Assembly: GCA_035771165.1 (NCBI GenBank)
Contig: JAWNZC010000314.1
Span: 8,582,001-8,646,000, forward strand
Direction: 5' to 3'
DNA from: Paragorgia papillata
Lineage: Eukaryota > Cnidaria > Anthozoa > Scleralcyonacea > Coralliidae
Length of the DNA: 64,000 nucleotides
Below, in pieces: positions 43,901 to 55,090 of the stretch (position 1 is its first letter; each line of letters starts with the position of its first letter). The notes under the pieces were generated by a model. It ran no database searches. It saw only the letters and a list, made by a program, of their open reading frames with translations, and was not told the origin of the DNA. A program made the translations under genes and the position numbers.

Positions 43901-46900
43901 GCCATGTTGACATTCTCGAACTCGGCTCCAGATGGATGGTCGGTTGTGGGCAAGAAAGCTCGCGATAACATGTCAGCTATGTGCATGTTTTTTCCTTGTT
44001 CGTAACGCACTTCGAAATCATATTTCTGAAGTCTCGTCATCATCCCTTGGAGGCGTCTAGGCGCACAGGCGAGTGGTTTTCGTAGGATGGCTTCGATCTG
44101 GGCGTACCGCTGTTCTGTTTCGTTGAGGGCGCGGCTAATGTAGGCGATAGACTTTCCTTGCTGCAGAAGGGTTGCTCCTAAACCGGTGCATGCGTAACTA
44201 GTTTCTTTATGTCCTTGAACGCTTTCTCTTGTTCCTCGGCCCTGGGTTCATTGCCATTGGTGGTGTGCTCACCATGATTGTGCCGCCTGGTATTCCCTAC
44301 TACTCCCTACTATCCCCAACTACTACTTGGTACCCCATACTACTCTCAAGTGCCCCCGACTCCCTAGTATCTCCTACCTCTCCCTAGTATCTCCTACCTC
44401 TCTCTAGTATCCCCCACTCCTTCCTAGTATCCCTACTATTCCTTAGTATCCCTTACTACTCCTGATGTCCCCTACTACTGCCTAGTACCCCCTACTACTT
44501 CCTAGTAGAGGTGTGCGAATCCGATCCGAATCCGATCCGATCCAATCCGATCGGATTCGGACTAAACTTTTATCGTTCGGATCGGATTTTGTTCTTTTTT
44601 TCTCAGATCGGATCGAATCGGATTTTGCACTTTTTACCCGCATCAGATTCACTTTTGTCATTGTTTTTGTCACAAAATTAACAAATTCACTAGTTGTATG
44701 CACATTGTACAACATATGAACGTTACTATTGCATAAGATTATTATTGTATAGTAGTTTTCTTAAATTTATTTGTTCATTGGTTTTCTTTTCGGAAAGTTC
44801 GCGCAACTATTGCAACATATATCCGGTGTTTTAATTTTTTCGGATCGGATCGGATTTGAGCAGCTGTTTTCGGATCGGATCGGACTACGATTTTTTGGCT
44901 TCGGATCGGATCGGATTGACAGTTTTGGCAAACCCTCGGATTATAAGGGGTCAATCCGATCCGAGGCACACCACTACTTCCAAGTATCTCCTTCTCCATA
45001 GTATCCACCATTATTCCATAGTATCCCCTACTACTCCCTAGTATGCCCTAGTGTTGTAATATGTAATATGTCACGTGGTCAGTGGACCCCTGCCGATGGT
45101 GTAACACAGGAACGCTCCCATATAGATATAGACAATATCACGTGACAGACGCAATGCGAGCGGACTGATATTTCATTAAAGAAAAGCTTTTACCCACCAC
45201 AACCGAAGGTCTCGTAGTGTCTTAATATCTACGCATTAAGAGTATTGTAACATGGTGGCAGCCAGATAAGATTCACAGCCACGAACACAACACAAAAAGG
45301 AGATCACAAATGCAGGAAGGTAGCTCAGACGGTGCTTACTTTGTGTTTCGCGCACGAGTTTGTTATTCTTTGACCCTGAAAACACCCTAATCCTAACCCT
45401 GATCCCAACCCCAATCCTTACCCTAATCCTAACCTCAATCCTAACCCTAACCCTAATGCATATTCGTGCGCGAAACACAAAGTAATAACCGTTCAGACCA
45501 CAGCGAACCAGGGAGAAGTAATGGATACTAGGGTGTAGTAGGGGATACTAGGGTGTAGTAGGGGACTCTAGTAGTAGCGAATACTCGGGAATAGTAGGGA
45601 ATACTCGGGAGTAGTAGGGGTTACTAGCATATTACATTGATCTGTGTTTACTTTAAGTAATTTACTTTGTTCTTTTTGCTGTTATTATTGTGCAGGTATT
45701 GACGGGTTTGGCGGGGCTTACATGAAGAACGTTTCTCATCGATATCCCGCACTGCAATCTTTCTTTGATTTTGGAGCACACACGACGCAATCTAGAAATG
45801 TTGTCCCAACTGTAAGTACTCGATCTGTATTAGAAAGTGAAAGGTTTATAACGTTATAACTTTATGTCTCTTGTCAAGTTCCGCTTGTCATTCTATTTGA
45901 TTTTACTTCACTCCACTCCCTTCACTATATTTTCTCCCAAGGTGAGTGCTCCAAACTGGGGAACATACTTGACAAGCATGCGAGTCAATCAGCACGGCAT
46001 GTACAGCAATGATTGGGTCATAGCTGACGGCAATCCTTCAGGAGAAGCAGATCATTTACCTCCAATTTCAGGACGAGGGAGACCACAAACTTTGTTCAGT
46101 GTCATCAAGCAACACGATCAGAAACTCAAGGTACAGTAAACTCGTGGACTGCATACCTCACCTCGGGGTACTCTCGTCCTTTAGGGCGAAACCAGGAGTG
46201 GCTACAACAACAGCAGCAGCTACAACAATGGCAACGACAAGAGCAACAACAGCAACAACTACAACAATGACAAGAGCAACAACAGCAGCAGCTTCCTTAA
46301 ACATTGCAAGTTTATTAAAACATATTGATGAGCTGCGGCTAAATATGAAAGAGCAAACCATAGATGTCTTAGCTTTAAATGAAACACGACTTGATAGTAC
46401 CATCAGTAATTCTGAAATTGCAGTTAATAACTATACAATTATTCGTCGTGATAGAACGGCGATATATGCAATATATATTCGAAATGCAATTGAGTATAAA
46501 ATTCGAGATGATCTAAATGATGATGCTCTTGAGTTTCTGTGTATTGAAATAAAAAACCCTAAAATTAATCGTTTTCTTATATCAACATGGTATAGGCCTC
46601 CTAATACCCCTATTGAACTTTTTGAAAACTTCCATGGTATTATAGATATAATGGAGTCACTACACATTGAATCGAACATTATCGGTGACTTCAATTGTAA
46701 TGTTGCAGCCGACATAATTGATAATAATACAAAGCACTTACTTGATTTATGCAAATCGTATCAATATAGCCAACTTATTCAGGAACCAACACGGATCACT
46801 AGCAGTTCTTCTACACAAATGAACCCGAGTTAAACATATTGGAAAACATACAGCAACAACAGCAGTAGTAACAACAACAGTAACAACAACAGCAGCAGCA

Positions 46901-49190
46901 GTACTAACAACAACAACAGCAGCAGCAAGAACACCACAAATAACAATAATGAGGACATTGGTTGTATACCTCATCCAGGGGGCAACCGTACGAAAACGTA
47001 GAGCAACAACGACGCGATAACAACAAAGTTTATTTGTACTTTTAATTAGTTTAGGAGTAGTTACGTCATCGTAATATTTCAATATTTTCTTGTTTGAAAT
47101 TATCTTCAGACTGCGCTGATGTTCACGTGGGAGTGGTTTCTTCAAATTGTCAAGGACAATCCTCATGTTGATAACTGGTTTTGGGGTAAAGAAGGGATCA
47201 CGTGTGGACCTCATGAGTCCGAGCCAGATTGTTTAAATCGACAAGATTGGAATGTACAACAGAAGACTATAGAAGCCATCAAGAACGATCAGCCGACACT
47301 AACGTTCGTTCATTTTGGTAAGTTTGTCTTGTTTGATTTTTTGACCTTCATTATTAAGTTTGTCTGTTTTTTATCGTGCCTTTTTCTATTATTTGGCACA
47401 CCAACCGTTCATCATTCACTTCCTCTTTCTTAATAAACTTTCTCCTCTTCCTCCTTCAGTCTCCCTTCCTTTCCTTCGTCGTCATTCACCACATCTCCCC
47501 TACTCATTCTCCCTTTCCTTCGCTATAATTATACCTTTTCATTCCACCTTAACAATCTCCCCGCTCACCAATTACCTTTTCCTTTCACCCCTCCTTTAGC
47601 ATATCCTCTTTTCTCTCCATTTATCATACCTTTCCTCCTCCATTATCTCTCCTCCTTCTCCTTCCCTTTCTTTACCATCCCTACCCTCACCACCCTCGTC
47701 TTAACCATTTGTATGCGTTGCCTGCATGTACATGTGTGGGCTATATTAACTATAATGCAGCCGTCAAGAAGGGCCGTCTCCTTCTTTTCTTTTTCTTCTT
47801 TTTGTTCTCTTATACTCTTCCTTTCTTCTCTTCTTCTTTTCTTTCTTACCCTTCATCCCCCTTCCTTCCTTCCTTCCTCATTATTATCAACATGCACTTC
47901 TTTTACATTTTCTCGTTCCCGCTACGTCCCCACAATTGCTATCCATCGTTTTCTTAATATTTAAGAAATTAGTCGTATTTTTGCTCCCACCATTATAGAC
48001 GCGGTCGATGGCGCTGGACATGCTTCTTATTGGGGAAGTGATCTATATTACGAGATGGTACAACAGAAAGAGGAACAGGTTGCAGGGATTTTAGAAGCGC
48101 TTGAAAATACTATAACTGATTCCGGTATGTACTTGATCTTTTTAACTCTTTCCTGTCCGAATTGGTCTTTAGTATTTTATTCTGCCTAACGCCAGACGGT
48201 TTTATTCACATCTGGGGAAGCCCTCGGACAGGAATGAGTTAATACAAATATAATTGGTTGAATGGTGTTGTAGGATAGTTGATAGAGTCCTGATCTGGAT
48301 CACTCATTTGTAACGTAGTGACAAACTAAATTGTTGGTGATAAATATCTAGAAACTTATCTTTCTCTTAAAACAGGTAAACCTATGATAGAAGAAACCAT
48401 GGTCGTCATTGTAGCAGATCACGGGGGGTACAGAGATACCCACGGCATAACACCCCCATTCATCGCTGAGGTTTACGTACCACTTCTTATACGAGGTAAA
48501 ATATTTTGTTTTAAAATGTCGGGAGTGTCATCTATTTTGAAAATGTATTTTGGTTTTCAGGGAATGATCAACTCGAAAGCTTTTGCTCCTTTGATTACTG
48601 CACACGAATACTCATTTAATTTATTCAACACTTCAACTCCTTTTTAATACAATTATTCAGTATAATACAAATCTTTTTAATATTATTTTTTTTTGTAAAT
48701 AGTACAGATCAATAAAAAATCTTGAAAAAATAATCTTGAAATCCTGTCTGTCTGTCTCTTTCTTTCTGTTTGCTTGTCTATTTATCTGTCTGTCTCGGTT
48801 TGTTTTATTTGTTTCATTGTTTTTTTGTTTGTTTGTTTGTTTGTTTGTTTGTTTGTTTGTTTGTTTGTTTGTTTGTTTGTTTGTTTGTTTGTCTATCTAT
48901 CAACAGGATATTTCAAAAGTTATGGACGGATTTTTATGAAAATTTCGGTATGGAAGAATCAACCTTGTTGTAGATTAAATTTGGATGAAAATCTCTGACA
49001 GTGTAAATATTTTCACTCTCTAGGACCTGGGGTTAAAAACGTGAACATGGAAGACTTACTTGACCTATCTGATGTATCGACACTTGACATGCCAGTGACT
49101 GTTTTGAACGCACTGGGCATCGAGAAAGGGAAGTACATGAGAGGACGAGTATTGGAAGAGATTTATGGAGACGATTCAAAGTCTAATTAA
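40913..49190 (+). CDS. Secreted alkaline-phosphatase-superfamily phosphodiesterase, copy C
   Basis: Exons: 40913-41057, 45696-45811, 45942-46130, 47110-47317, 47999-48124, 48376-48495, 49024-49190; 1071 nt, 356 residues, all GT-AG. Same layout as copy B, to which it is nearly identical in exons 2-5 and in intron 2: a signal peptide, D51 (GIDG), presumed nucleophile S89 (VSAPNW), D223/H227 (VDGAGH), D276/H277 (ADHGG), H284 (THGITPP). It lacks four residues found in B between the signal peptide and the core. Like copy A it ends GDDSKSN, and its first 85 or so bases of 3' UTR also follow copy A before switching to a B-like sequence. AATAAA at 49453-49458 is a possible poly(A) signal. Introns 1 and 3 have been invaded by retroelements, but splice sites and frame are intact, so it should be functional. 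Tandem duplicate of B. Confidence 0.9.
41390..42140. repeat. Foldback element nested in the block
   Basis: The arms GGTCGGCGTTAGATCATATTG through CAGTGACGTCAGAATTTT mirror 42060-42140. The 580-base loop contains a 62-90 codon open frame of unknown meaning (41483-41743 and overlapping frames). Confidence 0.7.
42472..44285 (-). pseudogene. Ty3/gypsy retrotransposon pol fragment (RNase H end to integrase C-terminus)
   Basis: Read on the minus strand: the RNase H tail with KYDFEVRYEQGKNMHIADML (about 44040-43950), a spacer, the integrase zinc finger with H...H...C..C (IHASHLALGTESCLRRARES and CETCRTY, about 43730-43520), the integrase core (about 43495-43190), and a C-terminal chromatin/DNA-binding-like domain (about 42930-42475). 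It is dead: the first catalytic Asp position reads VGVNLF, an in-frame stop follows SDNGPQF, and frames shift between segments. Protease, reverse transcriptase and LTRs were not found. Sits in copy C intron 1. Confidence 0.88.
44290..45056. repeat. CTCCCTAGTATCCCCTACTA minisatellite with a nested element
   Basis: The reverse-orientation counterpart of the intron 1 minisatellite of copy B, interrupted at about 44513-44985 by an element with ends GAGGTGTGCGAATCCGATCC and the complement TCCGATCCGAGGCACACC. Confidence 0.85.
44513..44985. mobile_element. MITE with GGATCGGAT-rich terminal inverted repeats
   Basis: The ends GTGTGC(GA)ATCCGATCC and GGATCGGATTG...CCGAGGCACAC are inverted, and the interior carries many CGGATCGGAT motifs at both ends. 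It is inserted in the minisatellite; ACTAC-type sequence on both sides hides any target duplication. Confidence 0.7.
45336..45485. repeat. Palindromic module containing an interstitial telomere-like tract
   Basis: The arms TTACTTTGTGTTTCGCGCAC (45336-45356) and the exact complement (45464-45485) enclose about 70 bases of degenerate CCCTAA repeats (CCTAACCCTAACCCTAATG at the right end; CCTAATCC, CCCAACCCCAATCC elsewhere). The repeat type is the metazoan TTAGGG telomere. Confidence 0.8.
45520..45628. repeat. AGTAGGGGATACTAGGGTGT minisatellite, short segment
   Basis: A second piece of the intron 1 minisatellite, in the same orientation as in copy B. It ends in the identical GTAGTAGGGGTTACTAGCAT that precedes exon 2 in B. 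Confidence 0.85.
46300..46870 (+). pseudogene. Non-LTR retrotransposon (LINE) endonuclease fragment
   Basis: Translation shows the apurinic endonuclease-like fold of LINE ORF2: VLALNETRLDSTI (metal-binding Glu), STWYRPPNTP, and NIIGDFNCNVAADI. The Gly-rich segment expected after RRDRT is missing. The frame shifts at FFYTNEPEL, so the C-terminal SDH motif and reverse transcriptase are absent. The fragment is inserted into the CAACAG tract of copy C intron 3; copy B has only the tract. Confidence 0.88.
47420..47880. repeat. Pyrimidine-rich tract upstream of copy C exon 5
   Basis: Low-complexity C/T sequence like that of copy B intron 4. Less C-rich at the left, ending in CCTTCC repeats. Confidence 0.85.
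48725..48900. repeat. (CTGT)n and (GTTT)n microsatellite
   Basis: Tetranucleotide tracts in copy C intron 6, at the position of the similar tract in copy B (38880-38963). Confidence 0.93.
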
Positions 49191-50290
49191 ATGTAGTTTA
49201 TATGAAGTATTCTTGAATAATGGTTTCAAATTTATTAAATTGTTGCGGTGTTGGGGCATGGCTTGGCCTGAAAATGAGGACATTTATAGATATGACTCAG
49301 TAATTTTGCAGTAACTACTCTCTCAAGGAGTCAAGAATTTTCTCATGTTTAACTGGAGGACTGAAAATTCTTTATTCTTGGCTATATGTATACTGATTTT
49401 TATGTGTGAAATTTTAAAACTGGTAAAGGACTACCTAGTATTAATGTCGATAAATAAACTTTCTTAGTTTATTCATGCATAAATTATCTTTGATGTGCCG
49501 CGGTTAATAAATAGGTTATTGACCTTGCATATTAAATGACCTACTATATCGCTTTAAAACTACGTCTAGAATACCATTTTTTTGTTAAATAACGAAATAG
49601 TGACCGAGGTTAAGGTCACTAACCTATACTTATTGTTTTTTCTAAAGGTATATACGGTGTTTGCAGCGAGCTGTGGTGGGAGGAAGACCCTGGTTAAGGC
49701 TCGTCTATACACAGGCGATTTTTTCTTTCTTTCGATTTTTCTCCTTCTGACACATGCGATTGAATGGATTGACTTACGAAGGTATTGAACCGATTTGTGC
49801 AGAGCTATAAATGAGGTTCAGTACTTTGGCGAGTCATTCATTCAATCACATGCGTCAGGACGAGAAAAATCGCCTGCGTAAACGGGCTTTATAGGTCTGG
49901 TTAACCGAGCTGACGAGCTGGAATTAATTTCCCTAGCATTGACAATCGCTATTTCAGTTTATAACAAAGCGGCTATTTTGAAATGTCGACGTATTTTTAC
50001 GTGGTATTCTCCTTCCACTCACACTGAGGTGAAATTACTCGTGTATTGGTAATAGGGAGATTTTCGGCCCTACTATCCATGCAATCAGCCCTACTATCCA
50101 TGCAATCAGCTAGTCTTTTAATCTCGCTTTTATTTATCACTTCTTTTTTATCATGCACCTGCAAATGCAATTATCTGTTCTTCATAACTTGCCAGTCTTT
50201 TATAATATCATATCGTCTACGATACTACCTGTCTGTAATATATATTGTAAAGACTGATAATGTTACGAAAGAAAGTCGAAACGTTGAACT
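49191..50290. other. Duplicated 3' flank of copy C
   Basis: Matches the copy B flank in order: a shared GACATTTATAGATATGACT segment, the palindromic element (49655-49895), and the GGTCTGGTTAACCGA ... CCATGCAATCAGC block (49892-50270). This marks the right end of the tandem duplication near 50.29 kb. No gene seen. Confidence 0.7.
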
Positions 50291-50644
50291 TATAATTATT
50301 ACAAAATATTGAAATTATCATGAAACTTCAGTGGGTCATCACCTAGCCTACCATGCCAGAGTTCTTAAATATATGCAGTGATGTAAACAACTCCGCAACT
50401 GAGGTAAACCTAATTTACTTAACTCAGGGAAAATGGGAACGGGTATCCCTTATGTTGTTCTTATTTAAAACTGATGTTTTATTTTATGAATGTTACACTG
50501 CAGTGGCCAAAATAAATAAGCCATCTATAGTTCCACAATTATTCTCAACTTTCCCGTGATGTTTTTAGAATCCAATAGAGTTCCACTAAACGTAGAATAA
50601 ACATATAAAGAGCCCATGCACCTCAAAACTTAATGAATAGCCAT

Positions 50645-51075
50645 ATAAAGCCCTAACTGATCAAACGAGAATGCAAGTCATCGCAAGTTGGCAGTCACGC
50701 TATCTCAGCCAGCCCTCTGAATAATTTCCCGAAAATATTATGTACCGTGACAAAGTTAAAGCTTGTTTAAAACGTTCATGAAACCTTATTTTGTTAATTT
50801 GGGTGTTCGAACGACCGCCACAGAAATTTGTGACTGCCAACTTGCGTCGTTTGATCAAACGAGAACGCAAGTCGCCGCAAGTTGGCAGTCAGAATTTCTG
50901 TGGCGGTCGTTCGAACACCCAAATTAACAAAATAAAGGTTTCATGAGTGTTTTAAACAAGTTTTAACTTTGTCACGGTATATGATATTTTCGGGAAACTA
51001 TTCAGAGCGGCTGGCTGAGATAGCGTGACTGCCAACTTGCGATGACTTGCGTTCTCGTTTGATTGGGGCTTAACA
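50645..51075. repeat. MITE with TCAAACGAGAATGCAAGTC ends
   Basis: A long, almost perfect inverted repeat (TTGGCAGTCACGCTATCTCAG and its complement; GTTCGAACGACCGCCACAG and its complement). Same family as 29678-30055. Confidence 0.87.
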
Positions 51076-51079
51076 CTGA

Positions 51080-52195
51080 CATGTCGTTACTTAACCAGTA
51101 ACATCTTCAGAGCGAATGAAAGAATTACAAATGGTATACTTATATACGTAGATGTTTTATATTTGATTTGAATTCCTATATCTTAAAGCGTATAGAAACA
51201 AAAACGATTTTGATTTGTAGTCTATTTCATGTCTATGAAGATTTTTTTATTCACAAACACATAACAAGGGTATAGCTGAAATTAGCCAGTGTCTGGTTCT
51301 CAGCTTAGAAAAAAAAAACTCTAGAAATTTCATTGTTAAATTAAACATGGTTTCTTTCTGATGTTCTGAAAAAGATACTTTAGTTTGTGGTTTTAAGTTC
51401 CTTTGGGCGGCTCATTAATTTGGCCACCATGCATGCAGTATCTCGACATCAATCTGATGCATTAGGTAAAAAGTTAAAATCCAAACAGGGTTTTTTTGAA
51501 ACAATTTTCTCTTCGTCATTTCAACTGTGGAGCATCGTGATGTGCTATACCAAATCACCATTTCTTGTTTAAACAGATAAAGCTATAATACGGTATACAC
51601 TTTCATTAATACAACGGCATGCACCTTTATTGATAAGTTATAATAATATTTTGCACCTGATACTCCAAAGTGTTGTCTAATTTTTAAACATTACGCTAAG
51701 GATAAGAATTATAGAAAGGTCAATAAAATGAAAATGATTCTATTCGAGTATTCGTTTGCATGAATTGTCGAAAGACTTAGGCGGCTTTTACACTTAAGCA
51801 AATCGTTTCTATTGACAAATACTTTCATATCAATTAACTAGTAGTCGTGTCATTTGACTCGCAGCTGTACAACGAAAGTCACATCACGTTTGTTCAATTT
51901 TTCGTAGTCACTTTAGAATGACCTCTTGCTGAGTATGCTTGTAATTAAAAATGTTTGTCACGATATTTTTGTCCTCGATTATGCAAAGCCATTATGATGT
52001 CAGACAGATTGGCATCAACCCAAATTGATTGACCGTCGACGTCGCGTGATCACATTCTTTCGTTTAGAAGAGACAAATACAGCACAGAATGACAGAAATA
52101 ACGGTAGACAGCACATTTCTGTACCTAAAATTTCTTATTTCAATGTCCATGTTCAGGTAACCAGATGCTGCTGAATTGATAAAAAGAAAACAATT
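51080..52195. other. Intergenic sequence, no gene seen
   Basis: AT-rich unique-looking sequence. No splice-bounded exon, tRNA or repeat structure could be supported. Confidence 0.4.
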
Positions 52196-52199
52196 GATA

Positions 52200-52420
52200 A
52201 GCACGGGTGGCGTGTGCTGTTAGAGCGCTGCCTCTCACCGCTGTAGTTAAGCGCAGTTGGACGAGGTTAGTAGTGTCTGGGAATAACCCCGTTCTCGAAC
52301 TTAAATTTCAGGTGAGTAGAGTTTAGTTGGCCTCTCCTGTGCTTCGAGTTTTTTTCGCAGGGTTCTGCGGTTTTCCTCCCTCCGTAAACTGATCAACACT
52401 TAGGTCTTAGCTTATGTCGT
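52200..52420 (+). repeat. tRNA-derived SINE-like element
   Basis: GGTGGCGTGTGCTGTTAGAGC resembles a tRNA D-arm/A-box. It is followed downstream by a SINE-like tail with GCAGGGTTCTGCGGTTTTCC and TCCCTCCGTAAACTGATC. No clear B-box. Confidence 0.5.
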
Positions 52421-52594
52421 GCACTTTTAACATGAGCACCTGGATAATTTTTCAACCTTGGCAACTTCCGAACTTCCAAACGAATATCTGAACTTCGATC
52501 CCAACGAACTTCGCAATACACGGAGGTAAAGTAATGTGAAATCAACTGTAAACACAGTGCCTAAATCTGATCCTTCTACACGAGGATATTGTTT

Positions 52595-53620
52595 CAACTT
52601 CGTTTTCAGTAAAATAGGAGTCTAACGTTTCGAGCGAAGGTCCTTTTACTCTATTTCACTTGTCACGTATATTAGTTTTAACTTATTGTTGCATATTTTT
52701 AATGTATTTTAGGCCGGTGCTTGTCAAATAGTCTAAGAAGGCCCCATTCCGAATTTGTCTTCCGTGTAAACAGGCGGAACCGTACTAATTCGAGAACGGT
52801 TCCGAATTCGTCCGGTACCGTGTAAACGGGGTCTAAAAAACATCGCGTTCGCGCAGCGCGTTTTGGAACCGTTTCGCACTCGTTGTGGGTCATTCACTTA
52901 ATTTCATTCGAATCGTTTTGTATATTATAATTCCTAGTTGTCAGTTGTAAACGTAGTGTAGTCTCAAGTAAAGTTATTTAAAAATCAATAATAATAATTT
53001 TAATATTGTTGACGAATCACGAATCAACATCAAATTTCTAAAAAAAACCCCATCACGTTCGCGTTTTGGAACCGGTTTCACTTGTCACGATAGTGAAATA
53101 AAAGTAGCGTGCTGCGTAGGCATTGTTGAAACAACAATCGAAATATAGTAAGGTTTGATATATTGCCGAAACAGAGAACGTAGGAGAGTCTAATGTTTCG
53201 AGCGAAGGCTCTTTTACTCTATTTCACTTGTCACGTATATTAGTTTTAACTTATTGTTGCATATTTTTAATGTATTTTAGGCCGGTGCTTATTCCGTTCG
53301 CGCTCGTTGTGAGTCATTCACCTAATTTTCTTTTCGTTTTGTATATACAATTCCTAGTTATTTGTAAACATAGTGAAGTCTCAAGTAAAGTTATTTAAAA
53401 AACAATAATAATAACAAAAGACTTAGAAAAATGGAAAACATTCTCGACATTTTAAAATTGTTGACGAGTCACGAATCAAGATCATTGTAAGCAGTGAGGA
53501 TTATTTTATCACTAAGCGTGAATGTCAACTATTTGAAAAACATCACGTTCGTGCGTTTTGGAACCGGTTTCACTTGTCACGTATATTTTGAATTTATTGT
53601 ATTTTAGGCCGGTGCTTTGC
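52595..53620. repeat. Three tandem-like copies of a degenerate repeat
   Basis: The segment TTTTGTATAT.ATTCCTAGTT, GTCTCAAGTAAAGTTATTTAAAA and TTTTAGGCCGGTGCTT recurs about three times. It is interleaved with CGAAACGTTA-family fragments near 52620 and 53110-53235. Further partial copies lie near 54240 and 58370. Confidence 0.65.
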
Positions 53621-53644
53621 ATGGGGCTTTACGTCCTCAGATCC

Positions 53645-54125
53645 CGTTTACACGCGTAAAAATCTCGCAAGTTGTTACAGCATTGTTGCCTGAACAATGC
53701 TGTAACTTGTTGACATATGTGAACAACATTGATAAATTAACAACATTGTTCATCAGTTTCAACAAGTTGTTACAGCTTGATGAAACAACAACCGTTGTTC
53801 ACGCATGTTGTAACAACCGAAGAACGTGTTGATACATCAACCATGTTCACCATTGTTGTTCATCGTTGTTATTTCGTCATGCTGTTACAACATGTTGCAT
53901 CATGTGCGAACAACGTTGTTGGCTATAAAAATGTGCTGTTGGAACAACTTGTTCATGACTGTTGATTTATCCGTGAACATGTTGTTCGAACCATAAATGA
54001 ACAACTTGTTGACAACTTGTTCACGGCGAGCAGCACAACATTGTTCACGGCGAGCAGCACAACATTGTTCACGCCTGTTGACAACCGTGAACAAGTTGTG
54101 CGTTTTTTAATACGCGTGTACACGA
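53645..54125. repeat. MITE with ACACGCGTAAAAATCTCG ends and GTTGTTCA-type interior
   Basis: The ends TTTACACGCGTAAAAATC and TTTTTTAATACGCGTGTACA are roughly inverted. The interior is made of AACAACATTGTT and CAAGTTGTTACAGC motifs. Relative of 16805-17205. Confidence 0.7.
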
Positions 54126-54690
54126 TACCGGACGAATTCGAGACCGGTCTCGATTTAGTAGTATACGGTTCCGCCTGCTTACACGGCGAAAATTAAATAG
54201 GACGAATTCGAGACCGGTCTCGACTGTATAAAAGGAGTTCATTAATCTTTTCGTTTGGTAAAGTTATTTAAATAATAATAATAATAACAAGACTTAGAAA
54301 AATAGGCACGCTCAGCGTGCATGTATCTACTGTGCTATAACAACATTCTCAATTTAGTAGTTCAGCATCGCGTAAATAAAACCACGCGCCTCGACTTTCT
54401 CGCTCAAAACACAAGTTTTCCATGGAAGAAAAGACAGAGCGATTGCTTGTTTGGCTTCGAATCAAGATCTTTCTGAAACCTGAATGGCATAGCATTTTCA
54501 AATGTTTCAAGTGTACAGTTGACATGTTAGAGCCTCGGTCAAGATGTCTTAGCTATAAGTTTGTACGCAGAAATCAACTGTACTTGGCACTGCTTGAGTT
54601 ATACACTTTATTACACTTTATTCAAACAACATAAATACCAGATTTGGTATATAAGATACATACATATAACATATAAACTAGACTACGTGC
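54126..54690. other. Repeat-derived intergenic sequence
   Basis: Contains GACGAATTCGAGACCGGTCTCG twice (54129 and 54200 areas) and a TTGGCTTCGAATCAAGATCTTT segment that recurs at 55365. No gene seen. Confidence 0.45.
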
Positions 54691-54694
54691 TCAA

Positions 54695-55090
54695 CTATAA
54701 ACTTTCAAAACTTGTTAAAACATTAAAACAGTATTTAGCTACCAAAGTCATAATTGTTTTGTCTTGCATAGCAATGACATACATGAAAAGGTCTTGATAG
54801 CTAAATTTAGAAAATGAGTTATTTATTTTACAGAGACTTTCCATAAAATTAACTCTAAGATCGGCGAACTTTGTGTTTCTGCATGACATTAAAAGGTGTT
54901 GTTCGTTCCCAATCTCATTTAGATCACAATGTTTGCACAATCTTTCACTGTATGAAACATTTCCGTATCGACCAGTTTCAACAGGTAGTTTATGAACTGA
55001 AATTCTTAATTTTGTAACCGCTTGACGATGTTTGAAGTTGCGAATTGAAAAAAGATATTTTTCAAAGCCAAAATTTATTTTCAGTTTTTT
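54695..55090 (-). pseudogene. LINE ORF2 C-terminal tail
   Basis: A continuous minus-strand frame ends in a stop at 54695. It contains HKLPVETGRYGNV followed by LCKHCDLNEIGNEQHLLMSC, a C-x2-C...H-x4-C knuckle like that at the C-terminus of many non-LTR retrotransposon polymerases. The upstream polymerase domain is not present. A 5'-truncated LINE insertion, common for this class. Confidence 0.75.

Larger units (their letters stand above)
41201..45238. mobile_element. Long terminal-inverted-repeat block in copy C intron 1
   Basis: The left arm 41201-41345 (TAATGCGTAGATATTAAGAC ... GCGTTCCTGTG) recurs as the reverse complement at 45095-45238. A second matched piece (CACTGACCACGTGACATATT near 42293) mirrors 45060-45085. 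The block encloses a foldback (41390-42140), a Ty3/gypsy relic and a minisatellite. I read it as a large DNA element or a rearranged pair of elements later invaded by others. No transposase was recognised. Confidence 0.6.

Noticed and set aside
42472..44043. Host genes on the minus strand in copy C intron 1
   Set aside because: They are RNase H and integrase pieces of a Ty3/gypsy element with stops and frameshifts.
23298..49190. Sulfatase identity for copies A-C
   Set aside because: The sulfatase C/S-x-P-x-R formylglycine motif is absent; the VSAPNW nucleophile site fits type I phosphodiesterases.
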